Program-made: the position numbers and the translations under genes
The notes under the pieces: model-generated
What the model was told of the DNA's origin: nothing
Database searches by the model: none
The model's input: only the letters and a program-made list of their open reading frames with translations
In this document: in pieces, positions 1 to 8,869 of the stretch
How positions within the stretch are numbered: the first letter of the stretch is position 1
Layout of the letters: every line of letters starts with the position of its first letter
Source of the DNA: Lachnospiraceae bacterium
GTDB lineage: Bacteria > Bacillota > Clostridia > Lachnospirales > Lachnospiraceae
Direction of reading: 5' to 3'
DNA length: 58,525 nt
NCBI GenBank assembly: GCA_017462755.1
Contig: JAFTQM010000087.1
Coordinates: forward strand, 1 to 58,525

Positions 1-170
1 GCCACATTGATGAATGCCACATTGAATGATTAATAACCAGTAAATGAGTAAGCCATGCCACAATCGTGCCACATGAGGTTGATTAAAATGCTATTTCAGA
101 CCATAGAAAGAGATAGCCCCCAATACAGGAACTATCTCCAAAAAAATCTTATAAATCAATGGTTTAAGGA

Positions 171-713
171 TTAGCCGAAGTATCTGTTTAACAATCCCTC
201 GAAAGCTTTTCCATGTCTAGCCTCGTCCTTCGCCATCTCATGCACGGTATCGTGGATAGCGTCAAGGTCTGCTGCCTTTGCTCTCTTTGCAAGGTCAAAC
301 TTACCTGCGGTAGCACCGTTCTCAGCCTCTACACGAAGCTCCAGATTCTTCTTGGTGCTGTTTGTTACTACTTCACCTAACAGCTCTGCAAACTTTGCAG
401 CATGCTCTGCCTCTTCGTAAGCTGCCTTCTCATAGTACATACCAATCTCCGGATAGCCCTCTCTGTGAGCTACTCTTGCCATTGCCAGATACATACCTAC
501 CTCGGTACACTCGCCGGTGAAGTTCGCTCTCAAATCCATCAGGATATCCTCACTCACGCCCTGTGCTACACCTACTACATGCTCTGCAGCCCAGGTTCTC
601 TCCCCCTTCATCTCCGTAAACTTGGAAGCCGGTGCATTACACTGTGGGCACTTCTCCGGTGCTTCCTCTCCCTCATGAACATAACCACATACTGAACAGA
701 CATACTTTGCCAT
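171..713 (-). CDS. Reverse rubrerythrin (N-terminal rubredoxin, C-terminal diiron domain)
   Basis: This 180-residue protein is a peroxide-scavenging rubrerythrin with the domains in reversed order. Residues 1-35 form a rubredoxin-type iron site with CSVCGY and EKCPQC cysteine pairs. From about residue 55 a four-helix ferritin-like domain follows, with the diiron ligand motifs [18 protein letters not shown] and DEARHGKAF. Classical rubrerythrins carry the rubredoxin part at the C-terminus. In clostridia the reverse form reduces hydrogen peroxide in the cytoplasm and is a known PerR target. The start is set by an AAAGGAG site 8 bases upstream. The gene lies directly downstream of perR on the same strand, has its own strong promoter (772-800) and carries a palindrome at the expected transcription start. 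The electron donor cannot be read from the sequence. Confidence 0.93.
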   Translation of the reverse strand: MAKYVCSVCGYVHEGEEAPEKCPQCNAPASKFTEMKGERTWAAEHVVGVAQGVSEDILMDLRANFTGECTEVGMYLAMARVAHREGYPEIGMYYEKAAYEEAEHAAKFAELLGEVVTNSTKKNLELRVEAENGATAGKFDLAKRAKAADLDAIHDTVHEMAKDEARHGKAFEGLLNRYFG

Positions 714-748
714 AATACTTTTCTCCTTTCGATATATGAATTTTAATA

Positions 749-765
749 ATAGTAATCGTTACTAT
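749..765. promoter_or_regulatory. Candidate PerR operator in front of reverse rubrerythrin
   Basis: A perfect inverted repeat, ATAGTAA-TCG-TTACTAT, sits just downstream of the -10 element of the rubrerythrin promoter, where a bound repressor would block RNA polymerase. It is A+T rich like PerR/Fur boxes, but its 7-3-7 spacing differs from the classical 7-1-7 box. Assignment to PerR is inferred from the adjacent perR gene. Confidence 0.5.
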
Positions 766-771
766 GTTTAT

Positions 772-800
772 ATAATAACCGATTTTATTCTCCTTGTCAA
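772..800 (-). promoter_or_regulatory. Sigma-A promoter of reverse rubrerythrin
   Basis: On the minus strand, TTGACA (800-795), a 17-base spacer and TATTAT (777-772) form a near-consensus housekeeping promoter about 60 bases upstream of the rubrerythrin start codon. Confidence 0.75.
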
Positions 801-860
801 TAGTATTTCTATATTTTTTTTAATCTATACAACTTCTTTTGCTCTTGGATGTTTTTATCG

Positions 861-1247
861 TTATACTTCCTTACATTCCGGGCATCTTCCGAAGAATAGT
901 ACGCTGTGTGCTTCAATCGTACCGCCAAAATTTGCCGCTGCCAATGTATTGATATGCTCTAACGATGCCATTTCCAAATCCAAGACCCGGTGACAGCACC
1001 GACACATCAAATGATAATGCGGCTCTACATTGCCGTCGTAATGCTCGCTGCCGTCTCCACAGGTCAGACGTAACGCCTCTCCCTGCTCCACCAGAAAATT
1101 CAAATTCCGGTAAACCGTACCCAGACTGATGTTCGGATACTCCTCGCGCACTCCCTGATATACCATATCTGCAGTCGGATGCGCTTTTGTTCCCATCAGA
1201 TAACGCTTAATCGACTCTCGCTGCCTACTATATTTTACTGCTGCCAT
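861..1247 (-). CDS. perR: PerR-type peroxide-responsive repressor (Fur family)
   Basis: This roughly 128-residue protein belongs to the Fur family of metal-dependent repressors. An N-terminal winged helix (about residues 5-80, including ISLGTVYRNLNFL) is followed by a dimerisation and metal-binding domain with HYHLMCRCC and a C-terminal RCPEC, together giving the two CxxC pairs that bind structural zinc. PerR senses peroxide through iron-catalysed histidine oxidation and derepresses peroxide-defence genes. The assignment to PerR rather than Fur or Zur rests on the adjoining reverse rubrerythrin. I chose the ATG at 1247 because GAGGAAG lies just upstream. An in-frame ATG at 1259 has no ribosome binding site. 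Confidence 0.85.
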   Translation of the reverse strand: MAAVKYSRQRESIKRYLMGTKAHPTADMVYQGVREEYPNISLGTVYRNLNFLVEQGEALRLTCGDGSEHYDGNVEPHYHLMCRCCHRVLDLEMASLEHINTLAAANFGGTIEAHSVLFFGRCPECKEV

Positions 1248-1317
1248 ACGCTTCCTCATTTCTAGCTTTTAAGCAATCCTATGTATCAATATTAGTAACT
1301 ATTATCAGTATAATTCA

Positions 1318-1363
1318 ACAAAGAAGCTCTGTCAAGTTTTTTCTCCTGACAGAGCTTCTTTGT
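1318..1363 (-). terminator. Intrinsic terminator after the DEAD-box helicase gene
   Basis: Two perfect 17-base arms (1318-1334 and 1347-1363) enclose a 12-base loop immediately after the helicase stop codon. The stem is strong but the U-tract on the minus strand is short. On the plus strand a TTTT follows. Confidence 0.7.
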
Positions 1364-1364
1364 T

Positions 1365-2951
1365 TTAACCTTTTCGGTTTGCCGGCTCAATGCTTACCGA
1401 CTTTCCTTTGATTTTTACATTTTTCATGCTTTCTAACACCTCTGCCGCATACTCTCTCGGTACTTCCACAAAGGTATATTTGTCATACAGGTCGATGCTT
1501 CCGATTAACTTGCCCGGCATACCGGTCTCTCCGGCGATTGCTCCAAGGATATCTCCCGGACGCACTCTTTGCTTTTTACCAAGATTAATAAAGAGGCGTA
1601 CCATTCCTTCTTCTGCTCCGGTATCTCCGAATTCGTCATACTGTTTTTTCAACTCCTCCGAATCCGCACCCTCGCCCATCGCCAGCTTTAAAAATGCGGC
1701 GGCAACCTCGATGGAGGTATATTCCTGTTCATTGACACGATTCTCAATCAATTCCATCATCTTTGCAAGATTCTCATTCTCAATGATATCATGTACCTTG
1801 TCCAGAATCTTCTCTGCCTTTACTGCGGTCACATCATTCAGAGACGGTAATGGCTGCAGCTTTATCTTGGTCTTGCAATACCGCATAATGTCCCGCAGCT
1901 TATAGATTTCCTTGCCGACTACAAGCGTAAACGCACGACATTCCCTACCCGCACGACCGGTTCTGCCGATGCGATGCACATAGTATTCATCATCCTGCGG
2001 CACATCATAATTGAATACCGCCTCCACATCATCCACATCAATTCCCCTGGCTGCCACATCCGTAGCTACCAGAATCTCGGTTGCACCGTTTCGGAAGGAA
2101 TTCATCACGCGGTCACGCTGCTGCTGCTTCAAATCGCCGTGCAGTCCCTCCGCAAAATAGCCTCTCGCCTGCAAGGAGGATACCAGCTCATCCACCTGAC
2201 GCTTCGTATTACAAAATACCAGCGACAGCTTTGGGGAATACATATCGAGCAATCTGGTCAGCGCGTCCAGCTTCGCCTTCGGACGTACCTCATAATAATA
2301 CTGCTCGATTTTCGGTACCGTCAGCTCCTTCTTAACCACCTTGATTTCTACTGCATCCTTCTGATAGGTGCGGGCAATCTCGCGAATCGGTTGCGGCATC
2401 GTTGCCGAAAACAGCAGGGTCTGGCGCTCTTCCGGCACATCCTTTAATATCGTTTCGATGTCCTCGCGAAAGCCCATGTTTAACATTTCGTCCGCTTCAT
2501 CTAATGCCACCAGCTTGACCTGATCAAATTTTACGGTCTTACGGCGCATATGATCCATGACACGTCCCGGCGTACCGATAACCACCTGTGTTCCTGCCTT
2601 TAATGCCTTAATCTGGCGCACGATTTCCTGTCCGCCGTAAATCGGCAATACCTTGATACCATGCAGGAACTTCGCGAACTTGTGCATTTCGTCCGACACC
2701 TGAATTGCCAACTCTCTGGTCTGACACAGGATGATTGCCTGCAGACATTTTTTCTTTGGGTCAATGCTCTGCAAAATCGGCAGACCAAATGCCGCGGTCT
2801 TTCCGGTTCCGGTCTGCGCCTGTCCGACAATATCTCTTCCCTCCAAAACAACCGGAATCGCCTGTGCCTGAATCGGTGTCATTTCCTCAAAGCCCATTTC
2901 CTTTACCGCACGCAGTATCGGTGCCTGTAACTCTATCTCATCAAATCTCAT
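1365..2951 (-). CDS. DEAD-box ATP-dependent RNA helicase with DbpA-like RNA-binding C-terminus
   Basis: The 528-residue protein unwinds RNA using ATP. It has the Q motif (MTPIQAQA), Walker A AQTGTGKT, TRELAIQ, the DEAD box in LDEADEMLNMGF, SAT in LLFSATMP and HRIGRTGRAG, so both RecA-like lobes are complete. About 75 residues at the C-terminus (from VRLFINLGKK) resemble the RNA-recognition fold of DbpA/DeaD helicases, which act in ribosome assembly or cold adaptation. The ATG at 2951 is preceded by AGAGGGAAAAC. An in-frame start 30 codons further upstream has no ribosome binding site and adds non-family sequence. It is transcribed alone, with a strong hairpin after its stop codon. Confidence 0.9.
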   Translation of the reverse strand: MRFDEIELQAPILRAVKEMGFEEMTPIQAQAIPVVLEGRDIVGQAQTGTGKTAAFGLPILQSIDPKKKCLQAIILCQTRELAIQVSDEMHKFAKFLHGIKVLPIYGGQEIVRQIKALKAGTQVVIGTPGRVMDHMRRKTVKFDQVKLVALDEADEMLNMGFREDIETILKDVPEERQTLLFSATMPQPIREIARTYQKDAVEIKVVKKELTVPKIEQYYYEVRPKAKLDALTRLLDMYSPKLSLVFCNTKRQVDELVSSLQARGYFAEGLHGDLKQQQRDRVMNSFRNGATEILVATDVAARGIDVDDVEAVFNYDVPQDDEYYVHRIGRTGRAGRECRAFTLVVGKEIYKLRDIMRYCKTKIKLQPLPSLNDVTAVKAEKILDKVHDIIENENLAKMMELIENRVNEQEYTSIEVAAAFLKLAMGEGADSEELKKQYDEFGDTGAEEGMVRLFINLGKKQRVRPGDILGAIAGETGMPGKLIGSIDLYDKYTFVEVPREYAAEVLESMKNVKIKGKSVSIEPANRKG

Positions 2952-3071
2952 GTTTTCCCTCTTTTCTATTTCTATGAAACCAAAAAGCCGCGCATTGCGC
3001 AGACTGTTCTTTAGACTACCATAACCGCTTTCAAATTGCAAGCAAAAAATAAGTTTTACCTGCGTTCCTAC

Positions 3072-3100
3072 TTGACAGTTGTCCTATCCTGTTGCAAAAT
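3072..3100 (+). promoter_or_regulatory. Probable promoter of the iron-type alcohol dehydrogenase gene
   Basis: TTGACA (3072-3077), a 17-base spacer and CAAAAT (3095-3100) lie 34 bases ahead of the start codon. The -35 is perfect and the -10 is weak. Confidence 0.45.
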
Positions 3101-3133
3101 GGAGAAAATGATTTTTATGAAATGAGGCATACT

Positions 3134-4240
3134 ATGAACTTTTTTATTCCTACTCAGATATTTAATGAAACCGATTGCGTAGCAAAACACGCTTCCATCT
3201 TTGCAAATGCAGGTCAAAAGGCTCTGCTTATTACCGGACGCAGCTCTGCAGTCAAGACCGGTGCTCTGACTCATGTGACGGATGCCCTGACTTCCCAAGG
3301 CATTACTTGGTGTCTGTTTGACCAGATTGAAGAGAATCCTTCGGTAGAAACCGTGGTTGCTGCTGCCGATTTCGGAAAGGCAGAGGGCGCAGACTTTGTA
3401 ATCGGTATTGGCGGCGGTTCTCCGCTGGATGCTTCCAAAGCGATTGCACTGCTGATGGCAAATCCGGATTGCGGACGCGAGATTTTATATAAGAAGGCAA
3501 CGCTTTCCCATCTGCCGGTTTATGCAGTGCCTACCACTGCCGGTACCGGCTCGGAGGCTACTCCATATGCCATTTTGACGCTCCACGATGCCAAGACCAA
3601 GCGCGGCATTGCACACCGGATTTTCCCGGTAGCTGCTCTGGTAGACCCGACTTATCTTACCATTGCACCACAGCCGGTACTACACAATACTGCAGTGGAT
3701 GCCTTTGGTCATCTTGTAGAAAGCTATTTTAACCGGGGTACTACCCTTTACAACCAGATGCTCTGCGAATACGCCTTAAAGCTCTGGGGCGATGCTGCTC
3801 CGGCACTGGTTGCCGCAGCAAAGGAAAATATCGCACTGTCCGGCACGACCTATGTCCTGCTCAGCAATGCTTCGACTATGGCGGGTATGGCAATTTCTCA
3901 CACCGGTACCTCAATCCCTCACGGCTTGAGCTATTTCCTGACCTATGAGCATGGTATTGCACACGGCAAGGCAGTCGGCACCTTCTTAGTTCCATATCTT
4001 CGTGCTTATCCAAATCAGGATGAGGTAGCTTACTTCCTGACTCTGTTAGGTATCGACACGCTAGATGAGCTGGAAGCTCTCCTGCTCGCTCTGATTGGTA
4101 CCGTTACCGTCACCGATGAGGATCGCAGCCGCTACATTACCTCCATGCTGTCCAATCAGGCAAAGCTTGCAAACTGTCCTTATACAGTGACCGAAGAACT
4201 CCTTCGCACTTATTTTGCAAACAATGCACTAATCGCGTAA
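3134..4240 (+). CDS. Iron-containing (group III) alcohol dehydrogenase
   Basis: The 368-residue protein is an NAD(P)H-dependent alcohol/aldehyde oxidoreductase of the iron-dependent family. The nucleotide-binding GIGGGSPLDASKA motif, the PTTAGTGSEATPYA segment and the metal-binding residues in VDAFGHLVES and in the histidine-rich stretch around SIPHGLSYF and YEHGIAHGK are all present, so the enzyme appears intact. The substrate is not clear: it is not close to FucO, encoded at 54 kb, and could be a butanol- or propanediol-type dehydrogenase. The start at 3134 follows GAGGCATACT. An upstream in-frame start at 3092 lacks a ribosome binding site and overlaps the promoter. It is monocistronic. 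Confidence 0.85.
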   Translation: MNFFIPTQIFNETDCVAKHASIFANAGQKALLITGRSSAVKTGALTHVTDALTSQGITWCLFDQIEENPSVETVVAAADFGKAEGADFVIGIGGGSPLDASKAIALLMANPDCGREILYKKATLSHLPVYAVPTTAGTGSEATPYAILTLHDAKTKRGIAHRIFPVAALVDPTYLTIAPQPVLHNTAVDAFGHLVESYFNRGTTLYNQMLCEYALKLWGDAAPALVAAAKENIALSGTTYVLLSNASTMAGMAISHTGTSIPHGLSYFLTYEHGIAHGKAVGTFLVPYLRAYPNQDEVAYFLTLLGIDTLDELEALLLALIGTVTVTDEDRSRYITSMLSNQAKLANCPYTVTEELLRTYFANNALIA

Positions 4241-4285
4241 TACGAACAAAGATTTTACAAAGCAACTACTTTCCTTTAATACAAC

Positions 4286-4340
4286 AAAGCCGCTACGAAT
4301 GAATAACCGATTGGTTTTCGCTCATTTGTAGCGGCTTTTG
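4286..4340. terminator. Bidirectional terminator between the dehydrogenase gene and rmlD
   Basis: AAAGCCGCTAC...GTAGCGGCTTT arms (4286-4302 and 4322-4338) form a stem of about 16 bp with one mismatch, followed by T-rich sequence. It lies between two convergent genes and probably ends both transcripts. Confidence 0.75.
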
Positions 4341-4345
4341 AATTT

Positions 4346-5197
4346 TTATTTAATTACTTCCAATTCCTTCAGATAACGCTTAAGCGCATCCTTCCAATCC
4401 GGCAGGCGCTTTAGTCCTGCCCGGTCCAAACATGCCTTGGACATTCTGGAGTTGAGCGGTCTCGCCGCAGGCGTCGGATACTCTGACGTCGGAATCGGCG
4501 TTACCTTGGCAGAATATCCTGCCAGCTTAAAAATTTCCTCGGTAAACTCTGCCCAGCTACAAACACCTTCATTACTTGCATGGTAAGTACCATACTGCTC
4601 TGTTTCTATCATATCGCATAACAGCTCTGCCAAATCCACTGTATAGGTCGGCGAACCAATCTGGTCACAAACCACCCGCACCTCCGGTCGCTCGGCACCC
4701 AGCTTCAGCATGGTCTTTACGAAGTTATTGCCATTCTTGCCGTATATCCAGGAAACACGCACAATAAAATGCTTGTCCCAAGCCGCACGAACCGCCTCTT
4801 CCCCTTCGCACTTTGATTTGCCGTACACGCTCACCGGTCCGGTCGGGTCATCGGTCTCATAAAACTGCTCCCCGGTTCCCGGAAATACATAATCAGTGCT
4901 GACATGAAGCAGCTTTGCATCCAGCGCACGACAAACCCTCGCAATATTCTCCGGTCCCTTGGCATTTACCTGATAGCACAGTTCCTGCTCCTCCTCGGCC
5001 TTGTTGACATTGGTGTATGCCGAGCAATGAATTACTGCATCCGGCTGATATGCTTTGATAAATCGCTCCGTTTGAGCCATATCCGTAATGTCAAACTCTT
5101 CCCTGCCCGCACCAAGGCATTCGATTCCTCGTGCCTGCAGACATTTCACTACATCGTGACCTAATTGTCCCTTGATTCCGGTTACCAGTACCTTCAT
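4346..5197 (-). CDS. rmlD: dTDP-4-dehydrorhamnose reductase
   Basis: The 283-residue protein catalyses the last step of dTDP-L-rhamnose synthesis, reducing dTDP-4-dehydro-L-rhamnose with NAD(P)H. It is a short-chain dehydrogenase with the N-terminal GIKGQLGHDV cofactor loop, HCSAYTNVNKAE and the catalytic YGKSK. It is the last gene of the rmlABCD operon, 15 bases after rmlC. The product feeds rhamnose-containing cell-wall or surface polysaccharides. Confidence 0.95.
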   Translation of the reverse strand: MKVLVTGIKGQLGHDVVKCLQARGIECLGAGREEFDITDMAQTERFIKAYQPDAVIHCSAYTNVNKAEEEQELCYQVNAKGPENIARVCRALDAKLLHVSTDYVFPGTGEQFYETDDPTGPVSVYGKSKCEGEEAVRAAWDKHFIVRVSWIYGKNGNNFVKTMLKLGAERPEVRVVCDQIGSPTYTVDLAELLCDMIETEQYGTYHASNEGVCSWAEFTEEIFKLAGYSAKVTPIPTSEYPTPAARPLNSRMSKACLDRAGLKRLPDWKDALKRYLKELEVIK

Positions 5198-5212
5198 ATT
5201 TTCAACCTTTCC

Positions 5213-5791
5213 TTATCTCTGCTTTGCCGCAACATACTCTGCGATTCCGCCCCAGTTTGCATCCCGCTCCAACAGAAGCAAATCCGCCTCGGTCATGCCC
5301 TCCGGCATCGGCCATTCAATGCCGATTTCCGGGTCATTCCAACGGATACCACCCTCATCGTTCGGATGATAAAAATCCGTTACCTTATAACAAAATTCTG
5401 CATAGTCCGAAAGCACCAGATAACCATGCGCAAAATTCTTTGGTACGAAAAACTGCTTCTTATTCTCCTCAGAAAGCACCACACCGTACCATTTTCCAAA
5501 GGTTTCCGAGCCCTCGCGCAAATCCACTGCTACGTCAAATACCGTACCGCGCACGACACGAACCAGCTTATCCTGCGGAAAATTCTTCTGAAAATGCAGA
5601 CCACGCAGTACACCCTTCTTGGATGCGGACTGATTGTCCTGCACAAACTGACAATCGATGCCTGCCTCTGCAAAATCATTGTAATTGTAGGTTTCCATAA
5701 AATAGCCTCTGGCATCACCAAATACGGTCGGCTCAATGACGCACAAGCCCTTGATGCCATTGCAATCCTTTGTTACTGTTATCTTACCCAT
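5213..5791 (-). CDS. rmlC: dTDP-4-dehydrorhamnose 3,5-epimerase
   Basis: The 192-residue cupin-fold enzyme converts dTDP-4-dehydro-6-deoxyglucose to dTDP-4-dehydro-L-rhamnose. Visible motifs are VFGDARGYFMETYN, QDNQSASKKGVLRGLHFQ with the catalytic histidine, and FAHGYLVLSDYAEFCYK. It is the third gene of the operon, with a GTGAGGTAAGCA site before its ATG. The 66-base gap to rmlB upstream is the longest spacing inside the operon. Confidence 0.95.
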   Translation of the reverse strand: MGKITVTKDCNGIKGLCVIEPTVFGDARGYFMETYNYNDFAEAGIDCQFVQDNQSASKKGVLRGLHFQKNFPQDKLVRVVRGTVFDVAVDLREGSETFGKWYGVVLSEENKKQFFVPKNFAHGYLVLSDYAEFCYKVTDFYHPNDEGGIRWNDPEIGIEWPMPEGMTEADLLLLERDANWGGIAEYVAAKQR

Positions 5792-5857
5792 TGCTTACCT
5801 CACTTCTATCGCTTTATTACAGCATCACAGGATATTCTCCGGTCAGCCCGCAACCTC

Positions 5858-6877
5858 CTAGCGATTCTTATACATCTTATCGTAGTATGCCTGATATTCT
5901 CCGCTGATAATCGTCTCCCACCATTCACGGTTGTCCAGATACCACTGAATCGTTTTCTTGATACCATCTGCAAACATTGTCTCCGGCAGCCAACCAAGTT
6001 CATTATGAATCTTCGTCGGGTCGATGGCATAACGCATATCATGTCCCTTACGGTCAGTTACATAAGTAATCAGGCTCTCCGGCTTACCGAGTTCCTTGCA
6101 AATCAAGCGCACGATGTCAATATTGCGCATCTCATTGTGACCGCCGATGTTGTAAACCTCTCCGACTCTGCCCTTCTGCAAAATCAAATCAATCGCCTTG
6201 CAATGATCCTCCACATACAGCCAGTCACGCACATTTAAGCCCTCTCCGTATACCGGCAGCGGCTTGTCATTGAGCGCATTGGCAATCATCAGCGGAATCA
6301 GCTTCTCCGGAAAATGATACGGTCCGTAATTGTTCGAACAACGACTGATGGTTACCGGGAGTCCATAGGTTCTGTGATATGCCAGCACCAGCAAATCGGC
6401 AGATGCCTTCGAGCTACTGTAAGGCGAGCTGGTATGAATCGGTGTCGTTTCTGTAAAGAATAAGTCCGGACGGTCCAACGGCAAATCTCCGTATACCTCA
6501 TCGGTGGACACCTGATGATATCTGACGATACCGTATTTTCTGCAGGCATCCATCAGCACCGCCGTACCCATAATATTGGTCTGCAAAAAGATGCCCGGAT
6601 CCTCAATCGAACGGTCCACATGACTCTCTGCTGCAAAGTTTACCACAATATCCGGTTCCTCTTCCTCGAACAGCTGATAGACGGCTTCTCTGTCACAGAT
6701 GTCTGCCTTGACAAACCGAAAATTCGGATTGCTCATGACCGGCTCTAACGTGGACAGATTGCCCGCATAGGTCAGCTTGTCCAGACAGATAATCCTGTCA
6801 TCCGGATGCTTCTTTAGCATATAAAAGATAAAATTCGAACCGATAAAGCCGGCTCCTCCGGTTACTATAATATTCAT
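5858..6877 (-). CDS. rmlB: dTDP-glucose 4,6-dehydratase
   Basis: The 339-residue NAD-dependent extended short-chain dehydrogenase converts dTDP-glucose to dTDP-4-dehydro-6-deoxyglucose. The N-terminal GGAGFIGSNF dinucleotide loop, AAESHVDRSI, VSTDEVYGDLP, the YSSSKASAD motif and RCSNNYGPYHFPEKLIP are all present, and the length fits the family. The ATG follows AGAGGAACGTT. It lies 22 bases downstream of rmlA. Confidence 0.96.
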   Translation of the reverse strand: MNIIVTGGAGFIGSNFIFYMLKKHPDDRIICLDKLTYAGNLSTLEPVMSNPNFRFVKADICDREAVYQLFEEEEPDIVVNFAAESHVDRSIEDPGIFLQTNIMGTAVLMDACRKYGIVRYHQVSTDEVYGDLPLDRPDLFFTETTPIHTSSPYSSSKASADLLVLAYHRTYGLPVTISRCSNNYGPYHFPEKLIPLMIANALNDKPLPVYGEGLNVRDWLYVEDHCKAIDLILQKGRVGEVYNIGGHNEMRNIDIVRLICKELGKPESLITYVTDRKGHDMRYAIDPTKIHNELGWLPETMFADGIKKTIQWYLDNREWWETIISGEYQAYYDKMYKNR

Positions 6878-6899
6878 AACGTTCCTCTTTTCTCTTTGA

Positions 6900-7784
6900 T
6901 TAATAACGAATCTTTCCTTCCGCTACCTTCCGCAAATGCTCGCCATACGGAGATTTGCCGTAACGCTCTGCGGATTCCTGCAGCTTTTCCTTGGTAATCC
7001 AATGATTGATATAGGCAATTTCCTCCGGTGCCGATATCTCGATGCCCTGACGAGTCTGCAGCATCCGCACAAAATCCGTTGCCTCTGCCAGACTGTCCAT
7101 CGTACCGGTATCTAACCATGCAAAGCCACGTCCCAACAGCTTGACATTCAAGGTACCATCCTCCAGATACATCCGGTTCAAATCGGTAATCTCAAGCTCT
7201 CCTCTCGCCGAAGGCTTTACCTGCTTTGCATAATCCACTACTCTTTTATCATAAAAATACAGACCGGTAATACAGTAATTGGACTTTGGCTGCTTCGGCT
7301 TTTCCTCAACCGAAATTACCTTGCCGTTTTCATCAAACTCTACAATACCGAAGCGTTCCGGGTCATTTACATAGTAACCGAAAATCGTCGCAATCCCCTG
7401 CTCGGCATTGGTCACAGCCTCACGCAACAGTCTGCCGAAGCCGTTTCCGTAAAAAATATTGTCTCCAAGCACCATTGCACAGGAATCGTCACCGATAAAT
7501 TCCTCTCCAAGCAAAAATGCCTGTGCCAGTCCATCCGGACTCGGCTGCACCTTATAAGACAGCGAAATGCCGTACTGGCTGCCATCTCCGAGCAAGCGCT
7601 CAAAATTCGGCAAATCCTGCGGTGTAGAAATAATCAAAATATCCTTGATTCCCGCCAGCATCAAAGTCGATAACGGATAGTAAATCATCGGCTTATCATA
7701 AACCGGCAATAACTGCTTTGATGTTACCATAGTTAACGGATAAAGTCTGGTGCCGGAACCTCCGGCAAGAATAATCCCCTTCAT
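6900..7784 (-). CDS. rmlA: Glucose-1-phosphate thymidylyltransferase
   Basis: The 294-residue nucleotidyltransferase joins dTTP and glucose-1-phosphate to give dTDP-glucose, the first step of the rhamnose pathway. The N-terminal [11 protein letters not shown] signature, [26 protein letters not shown] and [12 protein letters not shown] are intact. It is the first gene of the four-gene operon and has a promoter about 30 bases upstream of its ribosome binding site. Confidence 0.96.
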   Translation of the reverse strand: MKGIILAGGSGTRLYPLTMVTSKQLLPVYDKPMIYYPLSTLMLAGIKDILIISTPQDLPNFERLLGDGSQYGISLSYKVQPSPDGLAQAFLLGEEFIGDDSCAMVLGDNIFYGNGFGRLLREAVTNAEQGIATIFGYYVNDPERFGIVEFDENGKVISVEEKPKQPKSNYCITGLYFYDKRVVDYAKQVKPSARGELEITDLNRMYLEDGTLNVKLLGRGFAWLDTGTMDSLAEATDFVRMLQTRQGIEISAPEEIAYINHWITKEKLQESAERYGKSPYGEHLRKVAEGKIRY

Positions 7785-7816
7785 TTATTTTCCTGCCTTT
7801 CTTGTAATCTATTGTT

Positions 7817-7845
7817 ATCATAGCACATCTGTCCTCGGATGAAAA
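7817..7845 (-). promoter_or_regulatory. Promoter of the rmlABCD operon
   Basis: On the minus strand TTTTCA (7845-7840), a 17-base spacer and TATGAT (7822-7817) lie upstream of rmlA. The region up to the divergent lipid kinase promoter is shared. Confidence 0.55.
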
Positions 7846-7861
7846 GAAATAATTTTCTGCC

Positions 7862-7890
7862 TTGTGAATGTATCCCGATTATGCTATACT
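7862..7890 (+). promoter_or_regulatory. Promoter of the diacylglycerol kinase family gene
   Basis: TTGTGA (7862-7867), a 17-base spacer and TATACT (7885-7890) lie 46 bases ahead of the start codon. Confidence 0.65.
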
Positions 7891-7936
7891 GAAATAGGTA
7901 CAATAAACACAATCACAAAGCAAAGGATGACACTTT

Positions 7937-8869
7937 ATGTATCATTTTATTGTAAATCCAGGATCCCGCTCAAAGTATTCCACCAATCTCTGGTCATCTC
8001 TGGAAGATATACTAAAGAGCCGGAATATCATATATCGCGCTTATCTCACGGAGTATGCCGGTCATGCAACCGAGTATGCCCGCAGCATAGAAGCAGAATA
8101 TCGGAGCAGTGGCAGCTCTGACCCGTTAATGATAGTTATTGTCGGTGGTGACGGTACTGCCAATGAAGTAATCAATGGTTTGGTTTCGTACCAGAATCTG
8201 ATTCTCGGCATTATCCCATCCGGCTCCGGCAATGATTTGGCGCATTCGCTCGGTCTGCCCTCCGATCCGTTTCAGGCATTGGAGATTGTCCTTGCCCGCA
8301 AGAAGCTTAGATCAGTTGACCACGGTCTGCTGCATTATTTTGACGGTACCGCGGCTCATCGCTTTGATGTCAGCGCCGGTCTCGGTTATGATGCCGCCGT
8401 TTGCTACGATGTCCAGCATTCGCCGCTCAAAAAGAAGCTGAATCGTCTGCGTTTAGGAAAGCTGACTTATATTATCATTGCAGTAAAGAATTTCTTTTCC
8501 TACAAACCGGTCAATGCCAAGATTACTGTCGATGGCACGGAAAAGCACATTAAGCTGCTGTTCGCTGCTGCAATGCTCGGCAAATATGAGGGCGGCGGAC
8601 TCAAAATGGCTCCGCAGGCTTGTCTGGATGACCGCCTGCTTTCGGTCTGTGTGATAGAGGCATTTGCAAAATGGAAGTTCTTTTATCTGCTCCCATCTTT
8701 GCTGTTTGGCAAGCATGTCAAATTCAAGGAGGTTACCGTTTATGATTGCGCCTCGTTTGAAATTCAATGTGACACACCTACCATCCTGCATACCGACGGT
8801 GAGTACGGCGGAACTCATGCTCATGTCAAATTCACCTGTACTCCGGAACAGATTCAGGTCATTTGCTGA
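7937..8869 (+). CDS. Diacylglycerol/lipid kinase (DagK/YegS/BmrU family)
   Basis: The 310-residue cytoplasmic enzyme phosphorylates diacylglycerol or a related lipid. The nucleotide-binding VIVGGDGTANEVINGL motif and IPSGSGNDLAHSLGL are typical of the family, and the length matches. In Firmicutes such kinases recycle diacylglycerol from lipoteichoic acid synthesis, but this member's exact lipid cannot be read from the sequence. AAGGATGACACTTT precedes the ATG. Its TGA (8867-8869) abuts the stop codon of the convergent helicase gene with no base between them. Confidence 0.88.
   Translation: MYHFIVNPGSRSKYSTNLWSSLEDILKSRNIIYRAYLTEYAGHATEYARSIEAEYRSSGSSDPLMIVIVGGDGTANEVINGLVSYQNLILGIIPSGSGNDLAHSLGLPSDPFQALEIVLARKKLRSVDHGLLHYFDGTAAHRFDVSAGLGYDAAVCYDVQHSPLKKKLNRLRLGKLTYIIIAVKNFFSYKPVNAKITVDGTEKHIKLLFAAAMLGKYEGGGLKMAPQACLDDRLLSVCVIEAFAKWKFFYLLPSLLFGKHVKFKEVTVYDCASFEIQCDTPTILHTDGEYGGTHAHVKFTCTPEQIQVIC

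Noticed and set aside
1-80. Four GCCACA copies (two inside GCCACATTGA) near the left edge, suggestive of a short repeat array.
   Set aside because: Spacing is irregular and the copies are short, with no repeat-spacer pattern. It may be the edge of a feature outside the window, so no claim is made.
3134-4240. Iron-type dehydrogenase as a second lactaldehyde reductase.
   Set aside because: Its sequence around the cofactor and metal sites differs clearly from FucO, while the gene at 54349-55497 matches FucO along its length.
5165-6238. Plus-strand open frame of 357 codons opposite rmlC and rmlB.
   Set aside because: It lies wholly antisense to clear rml genes, has no family resemblance and has atypical histidine- and leucine-rich composition. 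It is a shadow frame.
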